From: Steinernema hermaphroditum | Taxonomy: Eukaryota; Nematoda; Chromadorea; Rhabditida; Steinernematidae | Reading direction: 5' to 3' | NCBI GenBank assembly: GCA_030435675.1 | Contig: CM059622.1 | Location: forward strand, 7,378,001-7,442,000 | Length of the DNA: 64,000 nt | In this document: piece by piece, positions 48,237 to 58,140 of the stretch | Layout of the letters: every line of letters begins with the position of its first letter | Numbering within the stretch: position 1 is the stretch's first letter | Program-made: the position numbers and the translations under genes | The notes under the pieces: model-generated | Told to the model about the DNA's origin: nothing | Database searches by the model: none | Seen by the model: only the letters and a program-made list of their open reading frames with translations

Positions 48237-50789
48237 TTCGGGCAAATCTGAAGGGATCAAAGAGAATCGACTTGACAAATGAGAGCCGCGGAGGTAAACA
48301 TGGGGGCCTTTTAAGGAGTGATCGTCCGGGAAGGCGTTTATCACCTAAACAAACAAAAAGTAGGAGCGGCGGGGAAGTGGCTGGCAGATGTTCGCCGGGC
48401 CAAAGCAACCTGGGAGATTACAACGGGCCTAAAAAGTGCGACGGGGACGTGGAAGAGGCGCCGTCCGCGGAGACGGCGACCTCCACCTTCGCGTCATCAT
48501 CTCCGATTGTTATTCCCAACGTCAAAGCATCTCCGACGGATTTTGATTTGATTGGAACGCAAATGACGGCGCGCGGGGGGCGTAAACAAAAAGAGAAGAC
48601 GAAAAGCGGAGGGCCAGGGCTCATAATCACTCGATTTTAGGCAAATAGCTCCACTGGAGGGGGCCACTCGGGAATAACAAAAAGCGCTGATATCAAAAAT
48701 AGAGATGACTCGTGGAGATCTATCGAGTCAGAGCCGAGAGATCTCGAGTGGACAAACAGGATCGCGCTGTTTTGAGGGGAGCTGCTGTGGGGATTCACCG
48801 AATCACGGCCACGGAGTCTTCTGGAAAAGGGGCACACGAGTCAGTACTGGCCTTAAGAATGCAAAGCGACGATTTCCCGAGCTCCTTGGGTTGTTTTCGC
48901 CGTCTTCGCGTCGAGAATTCGATATTAGCCAGTAATGGGAAGAAGAAGAAGTTCTGTGTTTCAGAAATCTCAGTAGAAGAAACCGAGGGATGTCGCAGGA
49001 AGGCGCCAAAGAAAACACGCCAAACGATTTCCTGTGGACGACGGCCAGCAAGGACCTCATTTCTGGCCTGCTTCTGTTGTTTGCCAACACACTACATTGT
49101 GGTTTTCCCACATTTGTTTAGCAACGAACTTCCCCTTCGCTTAAAAATTTACGTCTTGCGTGGTGGGAGCCTGAATATAAAGGCCCTGAACATACGGGAC
49201 ATAAAGGTCAAAATCTGGCGAAGGATGTGTCCTAAAGGCACCTAAGGGAATTGTCCTCAGGGATTGTTGTTGTTTTTCACTCGAAATGCCCCTTCCTAAA
49301 GGGAAACAGTTTCGCAGTGGCCATCTTTTAAGGCAAACATTGAGGGGACAGAAAGCACTCGAGGGATGAGTAGCGTCGCCCCCGCTTTCCACGTGCTCCT
49401 TGTGTACATAACCACAGAATCACAAGCAAAGCCGCTAGAATGATCGCTAGCTCCTATCAGCCGAACACCACTAAAGGGTCTCCTTCGGAAGACCTTCCGT
49501 CCGGCGCTCCAAAATATCGCCGACGACAGCCAAATCTCCCTTTTTGTTTAAATGAGTCGTCTCCCACGCGTCGCTTGTCCAAAATCGCCTCGGGCGCCGT
49601 CTGCGGAGATTGGCACCGCCTAAGAGGGTCCCGCCGCGAATCCCGCGGTCCCCGGTCAGTGGGCCGAATCGCTCGGAGAAGAAAACGAGATCTGTCGGGC
49701 CGATCGATGGCCCCGTGCTCCCAGGAACGCTTCCCGCCCCTTCAGGGTTCGGGCTGGCAGTCTCGGCGCCGGAGGAAGCTCAACTCGGAGGGCCAAGTAA
49801 ACAAACGAAGCTGCGAGGCGAAATCCGCGGACGATTCGATAAATCAATGTAAAATTGCTTTCAGTGGAGGAACCCCCGGGAATACGGGGGAGGAACGGTC
49901 CCCAAATCGCCTTTTAAGGCCTTCTAGAGGGCAGGCCTGCGCGGGTGCGTCTGCCGCCGCGGCGCTTCTGATGGATGGGATATGGTCAATAATCGGTGAT
50001 TCCCGAGGCCGAGAGAGCATTCCTCACATTCCGCCTCTTTTTATCGCTCCCGGATCAAAAGTGTAAAATGTTTTATCGGCGTTCGTCATTAGTTGAGAGT
50101 GTAATTAGCTTAATGTTGAACTTCGTCTGTCCGGAGGGGCGCCGCGGAAACGCGAAGGACAGAAGCACTCGCCTCGAACCGACTACAAAGGAGCGGCGTT
50201 CCCCATTTGCATAATCTCCTTGGCCTTCCAAAGACCATCGCCGGCGTCGCGGGGGAGGCCGCGCAGATTTTTGGCCGAAGAAACAATCGTTAGGTAGTGC
50301 GCGGCGGACGGAATTGAGCCAATTTGAGGAGCGGAGGCGCCACAATTAGAGCGGAGGCCGACGGCCCTCGAGGCGCTTCTTCGCGACGCGAAATGCGTTT
50401 GATGGACGTAAAAGTGACAATTGAGTGGAGAAAGAAGTTTTTGACGCGTGGAGGCCGCGGCGCGTCGAGATAAATCATTGTAACAACGAGGCGCTTGAGG
50501 CGACGATCGCGATCACCGGGTCAGAGGCCGCTCCAAGACGCTCCGGAAGGGCTTCGCGGCGAGGCCTCTGGGGAACGTCGGAGTCCAAAAATGCACTCGG
50601 AGGGCGCCGTGGAGAGAAAAAGTCGCGTCGAGGCAGCGGAGATCAATAGGCCGGGGCGAAGATGAATATAAATTGCGACGGCGGGCGGGCCGCCGAGGCT
50701 CCTCCCCGGCTTCGGACCTCCGGCCTCCTTAGAAGCGCCTAAAGAGACATCCGTAACAGCTGCCGAACGATCGGTAAAAGTTCTAGGGC
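48237..50789. other. GC-rich non-coding block
   Basis: About 2.5 kb with no recognisable exon. The left 400 bp should be the GRDP promoter. Composition resembles the blocks around pop-1: GGCGCC/GAGGCG cores in GC-rich sequence broken by AATTA and ATAAA patches. A 208-codon open frame at 49440-50066 is Arg/Ser/Pro rich, has no family resemblance, and looks like a chance frame in GC-rich DNA. Confidence 0.5.
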
Positions 50790-50962
50790 GAGTCCGAACT
50801 CGTTTTGCTTGTGTTACTGATCTTGGTGAATCAGTAAAACTGAATGTTGGGAGTTGGTGAATCAGTAAAACTGATGGTGAATCAGTAAAACTGATTCACC
50901 AACTCCCAACAACGATCAAAATGGTTTTAAAGAAGCAGCACAAACAAAACGAGTTCGGACTC
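50790..50962. repeat. palindromic inverted repeat overlapping the forkhead gene start
   Basis: Nested inverted repeats. The outer arms at 50790-50813 and 50939-50962 match at 23 of 24 positions. The inner arms GTTGGGAGTTGGTGAATCAG (50846-50865) and 50891-50910 match perfectly around a 25-nt loop. GGTGAATCAGTAAAACTGA also occurs three times as a direct repeat (from 50825, 50856 and 50876). The right outer arm encodes residues 7-14 of the proposed forkhead-like protein. Confidence 0.9.
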
Positions 50963-51970
50963 TCCTACAACGCAATGATCGTCCTGACCATCATTGAACT
51001 CTCTGGCAGCCCTCAACCTCCAGTTCTGCAACAGAGGCGTCAGCATCCAGGACATCTACTTGTTCTTGAAGGCCCACGTGAGGCCTATCGCGGCGATGGG
51101 TCAGAAGAAGTGGAACAAGACGGAGCGAGTCATTCACCAGTCCCTTTCGCAGACGACCTACTTCAACCGCTTCTCCACCGCCAGCGAGGGCGCGAAGATC
51201 GTCCCCAGTAGGGAGAGTGGTGTCGAGAAGGGTTCACTCTGGACGCTCTACTCCGCTCCTGGAGAGACGGTCGAAAAGGTGCACAAGCGTATCCTGAAGG
51301 TCTTCAATGAGGAGAATGTCCAGAGATTCCAGAAGCACCTCTTCAATCCCGCTATCATCGATGCCCTCAAGGCCGGAACCTACGGATGGCATGGTCCCTA
51401 TGGGGAGCCTCTTGGCATCTCCGACGCCGTGAAGAAGCTTCAAGAGAAGGGCTACTCCCAGCAGGACCCCGCCTTCTTCGTGGCGCCTTCTTCGGTACTT
51501 CAGCAGCCGGCGCCCAGAAGAGCGCCGAAGAGACGTGTCGAGTCCGACTCCGAGGAGGACTCTGAATACGACGCGGGCGAGGACGCTCCCCGCCGGGAGT
51601 ACAACTTCCGTCCCCGGAAGAAGATCGAGAAGAAGGGGAGTCCGGACGTGCAGAACGTGGAGTTCGTCGATGACGAGGACCTGGAACGCATCCAGAGAGA
51701 AGCCGTCGAGGCCCAGTACGCCTTCCTCGGACAGTCTTCCGGTGTCCACTACCTTCCCCAGGCCCTTGGCTGCCCACCGTTCGGCTTCGAAATCCCCAAC
51801 AGTGAAATGTACCCTCCAAGCTTCCCCAGTTTTCCGAAACTGGGAGCTTCCCCAGTTTTGGAACTCTAGAATCCGAGATCAACCTCGACCCGAACGGGAT
51901 CTTCCCAACCGAAGAAGAGGAGGGCCTCGACCCCAATTGGAACTTCTCCAAATACGGTCAACTTCTGTAA
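50921..51970 (+). CDS. divergent forkhead/winged-helix protein, frame break near 50993
   Basis: Probably a divergent forkhead DNA-binding protein. The frame from ATG 50921 reads through FGLSYNAMIVLTII (SYNA is a common start of the forkhead domain). The rest of the domain lies in another frame from about 50997: NSLAALNLQFCNRGVSIQDI, YLFLKAH, KKWNKTERVIHQSLSQTTYF (recognition helix region) and EKGSLWTL. Dropping ATTG at about 50992-50995 would restore one frame, but no normal intron does so. Downstream are EPLGISDAVKKL, an acidic/Arg-rich stretch (ESDSEEDSEYDAGEDAPRRE) and FVDDEDLERIQREAVEAQYA. A final exon from 51870 (SEINLDPNGIFPTEEEEGLD, ending KYGQLL) joins through an intron at 51802-51869 (donor GTGAAA). 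AATAAA is at 51982-51987. It may be a damaged gene, a sequencing indel, or a gene whose 5' exon is elsewhere (acceptor CTGGCAG at 51003-51009). Confidence 0.6.
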
Positions 51971-51981
51971 CTCGAATTACA

Positions 51982-51987
51982 AATAAA
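51982..51987 (+). terminator. poly(A) signal of the forkhead-like gene
   Basis: AATAAA 12 bp past the TAA stop, giving a very short 3' UTR. The next same-strand gene starts at 52257. Confidence 0.65.
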
Positions 51988-52256
51988 GAATCTGACAATC
52001 TGATTGGTCATCTCACATCACATCTACTTGACACTGGCGCTAATGTCACTGAAGAAATTGCGCAAAACTGAAGAGCGCGAGAGGTTGTTTGTCGATCGCT
52101 ACGGCGATTTTGGCGCGATTTCCTCGAGCGTTTATGGCGCGCCGCGTTTATCGTTGTTGTGTAGGATTCGCTCGGAATAAATCTGCGTTAAATAATTCGT
52201 GCGTTTACGTCGTTTTCGCGAGTATCTCTGTTGTTATTTGCAGATTTGCCCGAAAG

Positions 52257-53052
52257 ATGCATTCCATCACTGAGAGCGAAGAGACGCCGTTCGGCAGGAC
52301 GGTGCCGCCTCCACGGAAGTCGATTCTGAAGAAGACTCCTGTAAGTGTGTTCCCCTCTCCTGTCACTCTGACTATCTCCATTGCAGTCTCCGAGAGAAGA
52401 AGGGTCGTTTGAGCGAAGCCAGCACTTCACGCAACCTCAGCCCACTTACGGATTGTCGAGCCACTTTGCTAAAAGTTGCCAGATTTTGAAGATGCAGCCG
52501 AACCGCTCGAATTTCGCCGCTTCCTTCTGTGGATCCGACTCCTCCGACATCTGTGGTCAAGACAACTATCAACTTCCACGAAGTCGCCCGTTCTCGCAGT
52601 CTTCAAGCTTTCACCCTCGAGCGGCAGTGTACTATCAGCACACAGATCGCCAGAACTACTGTACGCATGCTGAACCGCAATTTGCTCAAAGTTTCAAGCT
52701 TTCGCAAAGCTGTTACCGAAGTCCATACTGCGGACCGCAGAGTTGCGAAGTCGCGCAGTCCCCTGGTTGCCTGAAATTCAGCCACAGTCGTCGTACCGTT
52801 GCGTCCAGTTGTCCGCAAGCAGTTGAAACACCAAGTTGCCAGAACTACTCCCGCTGCTGTGGCCATAGCTGCCAGCCTGTCAACATGCCTTGTTCCAGTT
52901 GTCAAACCGCATCCCAGAGTCAGTACGACATGGAACGGCGGACGCTAGATATGGTGCGAGAACATTATCTAAGGAAGTACGGAACCCGAGGACTCGCCAT
53001 GTTCCTGAAAGAATTCCGGGACTTCCCGCAATCGGATCCCCGCCACTTGTAA
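52257..53052 (+). CDS. Ser/Cys-rich protein of unknown function
   Basis: Exon 1 encodes MHSITESEETPFGRTVPPPR and KSILKKTP, then a GTAAGTG donor; exon 2 starts after CATTGCAG and runs to the stop at 53052, about 245 aa in all. The middle is rich in Ser, Cys, Gln and Tyr (for example YRSPYCGPQSC, NYSRCCGHSCQ). The end is helical and charged (YDMERRTLDMVREHYLRKYG, GLAMFLKEFRDFP). The basic KSILKK motif near the N-terminus resembles docking motifs in chromatin and spindle proteins, but that is only a resemblance. The start follows a TTTGCAG acceptor whose 5' UTR, ATTTGCCCGAAA, is shared with the GRDP gene. It sits between the forkhead-like gene and cyk-4, all on one strand. No family recognised. 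Confidence 0.65.
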
Positions 53053-53569
53053 ATAGTTCGTCATTATCATCATTATAACTGTGAGAAATGTGTCATTATC
53101 TGTGTTTTGCCACTGTAAATTGTGAATGTTTTTGTATCTAGTGTGCCTATTCTTAGATTGTGCTTATATAGGCGGGTCGACAAAGGAATGAGCGGTGCGA
53201 ATTTGTCCGCAAACTGAGACTGCAAGACTGCCTGTGTCGCCAGAGAGTCATTGGGCTGCCCCATGGTCGGCGTTTTTGCGCAGGACGCACTCCCGTATTA
53301 GGTTCCGTGCGACTCATCAGACGTATTATTAATACCACCGATCAACAGCGACATGAGCAAAGAGAATGAACGGGCGTCAGACTTTTCGCCCAAAGTGGCC
53401 AATCGTGCTAGGACCACTTGCTCACGGCACCCGCTCGTGTTTTTTGTTTTGGTCGCCACGACTTGACCGTTGACGACATTCTCCCGCGTGCTTTGTTTGT
53501 GTTGCTGGACGGTTTTTTTTTCTTTAACAGTAGGAAGCTTGTCAGGGAGCAACACCATCATGGCTAGGC

Positions 53570-55539
53570 CCAACTGGAGCTTGATTTTGGATCTGCAAGA
53601 GGCGTACGCTGCGAACGCGTACTGCACAGAATTCATCACATACCTAGGTTCGCCATATGTCCTATCCTTGTTAATATCGGTTTTAATTCTCTAGAAGATG
53701 AACTGCTCGACTTGCAGAATGGAAACCTGATCGTAACCAAAAGAAACGCGCAGCTGCAAGCAGAACTCAGGTATTTAAGTGGTTTTTGTTTTGTATGACC
53801 ACGTACGTTCTAGTCTCAAGAACGCAGAAAACGAAGAACTCAGAAGAATGCTGGTATATAATTACCTCTCTAAACATGAACTGATTGTTGTTTAGGAGGA
53901 GCGCAGTCAACGGGAAGTCGAGGTGTCCAGTGATCACCAACGGAGCTCGGACGATCACGACGGCATCAGCTACACCGATGAATCTATTCTCGGGAACACA
54001 GGCCGCTCGCTCGATTACATGCTTGACCACCCGTTCAGTTCTGTAAGCACACACTTATAACGGAATACTTAATGATTCTCAACTTGCAGATTACTATGAA
54101 GGGACGTCAATTGTCATCGCCCTTTAAACAGAATAACGATTGCCCACGGATGGGAAAACTACGCCGATCTGTTTCGGAATCGAACGTGGTATCTCTAGGG
54201 TTCTGCGGTTGCAAATATGATGGGTTTCGTTTAGATTGACATGCGGGCTTCCTTAGAAGAGAGCGAATCAGAGGAAGAGGAGCAAATCAAAGGGGTGTTC
54301 AGCCCTAGTCAAGGCCGTGGCCGCTTTGGAATCGCAAGCAGTGTTACGGACATGTACGTTCTAGAGTCAGTCCTATTATTCTTTCTACTCTTTAGGAGGA
54401 CACGTGTAGAGACGTCTCCGAAGAGAGATTCCGCGAGCTTTACAGTCGATGATGTACAACGACGCCCACACGACTTCGCTCCGAAACGCAACTTCCTTCG
54501 GGATGCATGCGACGTCTGCGGGAAACCGTTCGGATTTCGATCTCATGCTTTGAAGTGTCAATGTAAATAATTCTTTTTTTACGACCGATTTCATCCAATT
54601 ATTTAAGGTTGCAAGGTTGTGTGTCACACGACGTGCAAGGATGGCACAACATTTCCATGCGCTCCCCGTAGTTCTGCTGTGGCTGCTAAGGGTGATCCGG
54701 CAAAATACAGGCCGCGCTTTGCTGACTTCTGTCCGCCAGCATCTCCTATGATTCCGCACATAGTCATTCACTTGGTGACAGCGATGGATGACTGCTGCCT
54801 ACATATCAGGAACATCTACAGACTGAAGGCGTACGCCATTCGCATGCAAGTAATAGTTATCTCCTCTTTTTAGCTCCGAGAGACTGATCCAAGATTTACT
54901 CACCCAGTTAAAAGTGCGCAAAAGCTTCCCGCAGTTGAGAAGTAACGGACCAGGTGTGCTCAGTGGCTGCTTGAAGCGTTTTCTGCTGGATCTCAAGGTA
55001 GCAATTTTCAACATGGTACCCTGTAAACGGCTCTGCTTTCAGGACCCGATCATCCCTATAAGTTCTTCAAGTGAATTTGCGAAGTATGCATCGAACGAAG
55101 TGGCACTGCAGCAGATACTTTGTGAACTTCCAATCCCTAATCAGGAAACATTGCAATTCCTTTGTCTTCATTGGCAACGTGTGATTGAGAACAGCGACGT
55201 AAGTTGTCCATTTCGCTACGGTATCTGATCTGCTCCCATTTTAGGTAAACAGAATGGATTCGAGAGAACTTGCGAAAGCGCTCGCCCCCGTGGTATTCGG
55301 GAACTCGTCAGTGGACAAAGCGGATTTGGTTAACGCCATGGAAGCGCTTCTTGAGTTACGAAATTGGCGTGATCTGGTCAGCTACAACCACAATCGGGCT
55401 CCTTTAACTCCGTTCGGAAGTCGTCAGAAGTCATTCAAAGCAAGGGTAAGGAATTCGAAGTTTTTAGATGGGGTTTTGATGTGTTGTATTTCAGGCTGGG
55501 CTCCCGCCTGCGCCGAATGCAGCTCGCTGGCGAATGTAA
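53570..55539 (+). CDS. cyk-4: centralspindlin Rho GTPase-activating protein CYK-4 (RACGAP1)
   Basis: Partner of kinesin-6 in centralspindlin; bundles midzone microtubules and signals to Rho GTPases in cytokinesis. Start MARPNWSLILDLQEAYAANA. The N-terminal coiled coil is spread over small exons (EDELLDLQNGNLIVTKRNAQ, LKNAENEELRRML). An acidic Ser-rich linker follows (RASLEESESEEEEQIKGVF). The C1 domain has all zinc ligands (HDFAPKR...DACDVCGKPFGF...KCQCCKVVCHTTC...FPC). The RhoGAP domain begins RFADFCPPASPMIPHIVIHL. The arginine-finger region is NIYRL rather than GLYRVSG, followed by ERLIQDLLTQLKVRKSF, GPGVLSGCLKRFLLDLKDP and LAKALAPVVFG. The C-terminus NAARWRM is reached at TAA 55537-55539. 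AATAAA is at 55603-55608. About 9-10 exons, shorter than the 681 aa of C. elegans CYK-4. Codons are AT-richer than in flanking genes. Confidence 0.9.
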
Positions 55540-55602
55540 ATCCAATAGATATAAATCTTGTTTTATCCATCAGTTTGTTAAAGTTGAAGCGAGTGTGCCA
55601 AG

Positions 55603-55608
55603 AATAAA
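55603..55608 (+). terminator. poly(A) signal of cyk-4
   Basis: AATAAA about 65 bp after the cyk-4 stop, followed by AT-rich sequence. The next gene starts at 55925. Confidence 0.6.
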
Positions 55609-55924
55609 ATTATTTTCGCGGTAATCCGAATCCGAAAAGTTTTCCGATCACTGAGAAGATCGGTCCCATAATCAATCGTCTTTCACATCCTATAGCTGCA
55701 ATCCATGAGGATTGCTGGTTTTTAGATGTGCCAGAACGGTATCCATATGTCGTGCGCCTTTATTTGTGCACTAAACTCCCGAAGAGTTTCAGAGTCCGTC
55801 AGCGAGCGCCGCCTCAGTATTTGCCCTCCGTGGACACGCGTCTCCAATCTTCTTCTCACGGGCCTGATTCACCCTAAGCGAGATCAAATGGACCGAAGAT
55901 GGCTTCGTCCAGCAGACGAGCACC

Positions 55925-57447
55925 ATGGGACGTTTTGATGCACTCCTATGCCTTCTGCTCTGCTTGGAGGGTGTTCTCTCTCAAGGTGCGTTCTAACAGA
56001 ATCGCTCTCAGTCCCCTCTTTAGACCCCCAGGAGATTGGCTTCCACAGAGTGAACCTCAAGGAGGGCGAGACCTTCTTGTTGACGCTCTCCGACCTTCCC
56101 CTGTTGGGGTCGGTTATGGTCAGCGTGGAGAGTCCGCAGATCTCGCTAGAGGTGCACATCGCCTCTCCTGAGGAGAGACGCTCCGCGTTGGGGAACTTCG
56201 GACTCGTCGAAGGTGACTACTCGCCCTACTTCAGGGACTTCGGAAGGTACGCTCCCAGGGTTTGGCCCAAGAAGGGCGCCCCTAATTCAGAATCTCGGCG
56301 CTTAGCGGCTGGCACAACAACATGTGGACGGCGGAAACCACTCACAAGGCCATGACGATCACCCGCTTCCACGGTGTCGAAGCCGTCTCTGCCGATGACT
56401 CCTTCCGCCACGTCGCCCTGTTCCGGGCGAAACTGTGTAGGCCTACTCCTCTACGGCCTGGCCACATCCTTTCCAGTCAGAATCGACGACGTACGCTGCC
56501 TCCACAACGTCCTCCACGCGGCACTCCCCGGCGAGCTCCGGTCACAATCCTTCTTTTCGGGCTTCCTCCACTGTCCGCGCTTCCTCCTCTCCAACTTTCC
56601 TGTCACCACACTCTCGGCCTTCTCCCTTAAGGGATGTGGAGGCATAGTTGCCTCGATTCAAGGGTTCGTTTCAGGGAAACGGATCGGCGACGATTTCCAA
56701 AGTGCCGTCCCATGGGAAACCGTTTCCGATCTTCTCCCTCGAGTAGGCGACGATGAGTGGCTTCTGCCTTTACTTCCACTTCAGCCAGGCCACTGCGCCC
56801 TCCTGGACTCCGACACCGGTCGCTTCCTACGCCTTGCAGATCGAACTTCCACCAAGTGCCACCCTGAACTTCACCATTTCCACAGGGGATCGAGGTCGGT
56901 CCTCTCGCCACGAGCGTTGTTCGTCATTTCTTCTAGTTCCAGGAAGCCAGAAGGTGAGCAGCCGGGCAGGCTCCCTAGGAGCGGTCTGTTCCCGGTCTTA
57001 CGGTATGGGGGCTTCCTCTTTTCTTCAAAGCAGCCCTCCTTCTCTGAGGAGGAGCATCGAAACCTTCGAACTCTCGTCCCCATCGCCGCTCCTCTACCAC
57101 CTCTACATCGCCGACATCACCGAAAACGCAAACTTCAATCTCTCAACAGAGTACGGTAGCATATTGTGAGTCCTCTGTTGGTCGACGCTTGTCACAAGGA
57201 GCCTTCCAGCGTGAAGAAGTATCCCGGCTGGACGGTGGACCTCTTCGTCTCCCGCGTTCGTCTCGACTACTTGGAGACCGGGGAGCGGGGATTCCTTCTT
57301 CGATACTCCGTTTCGAAGAATATCATGGAACAGTCTTTCCTGAGAGGAGTACCGTACTCCACTCGACCCGAGGACTCGGGCTGTGGGCGCGTTTTTACCG
57401 TTTTCTCTCTTATTCTTGGCTTTTCAGTGATTTTGTGGATACGGTAG
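55925..57447 (+). CDS. secreted or anchored CUB-domain protein upstream of sol-1
   Basis: The start MGRFDALLCLLLCLEGVLSQ is a signal peptide. Exons in phase at the 5' end: 55925-55985, 56024-56246, 56291-56436, then from 56477. Visible blocks: FHRVNLKEGETFLLTLSDLP, SVESPQISLEVHIASPEERR, SGWHNNMWTAETTHKAMTIT, RIDDVRCLHNVLHAALPGEL, FLLSNFP, SGFCLYFHFSQATAP, SYALQIELPPSATLNFTIS, YIADITENANFNLS and VDLFVSRVRLDYLETGERGF with LLRYSVSKN. These have the alternating beta-strand pattern and Cys placement of CUB domains. The middle exon limits (56540-56790) are uncertain. The end is ambiguous: reading through gives a hydrophobic C-terminus (FTVFSLILGFSVILWIR), whereas a GTACCG...TTTTCAG intron would end the protein at TGA after SFLRG (57427-57429). 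It lies directly upstream of sol-1 on the same strand, so a distant tandem relative is plausible. Confidence 0.65.
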
Positions 57448-58140
57448 CTTCTAACCGATTAGGAAGTGGTTGGTGGAAGTAATAAGTGAACATGAATAGA
57501 TCTGTTTTGTATGAAGAGCTGTGCAGCACCGAACACGAGGGGTCGGGAGGCTTATTTGGAGAGCCTAATCAAACAGAAGAAATGCATGGGAGTCGTCCTA
57601 ACGTGCCAACATGAAAGAGCCATTTCATCCATTTTATGAGCTACCTAAAAGCGCCACAACCGTTTGGCCTAGAAGGGTTCCATTTCGTCGGAGATAACTA
57701 GAGGCTCCGAAACGGCTCCAAGGAAGAATCAGCCAAGGGATGCTTCGCTGTCCATGGGCACCCCCAAAACACAAAGTCCTCCTGTTCCTCCAAAGCGCAT
57801 CAGCGCCGGGATTTCCCTCCTCTCAGGACCCTCGCTTCCACTTTCTCACCCAAATCGCCTTCTCCGGTAGAGTTCGAAATGATTCGGAGGGCGGCGCCTC
57901 GGCTGGCGGCGCCATTCACGGCGCGGCCGAATTGAATTTAGGCGTGTAGCGGAAGGGCCACGGCCGGAATCACGGCGCATAATAACGCGTAATAAGCGCC
58001 GCCGCGCTTCCTCCGCCAAAACATCGGCCCGCACGCCTAATATGCATAGATCACTTAAATCCCATTTCCCGCCGCCCGGCCCCTGATGATAAGTCTTTTG
58101 CCAATAAGAGCGAATTCGCCGCCGCCGACTTCTGCCTCCG
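57448..58140. other. intergenic region between the CUB gene and sol-1
   Basis: No gene seen. The right half (57850-58080) turns sharply GC-rich, with GGCGCC repeats and AATTGAATTTAGGCG-type patches, and is the likely sol-1 promoter. Confidence 0.45.

Noticed and set aside
49440..50066. 208-codon open frame in the block before the palindrome
   Set aside because: Low-complexity basic composition, no homologue recognised, no supporting splice or codon pattern, and competing frames.
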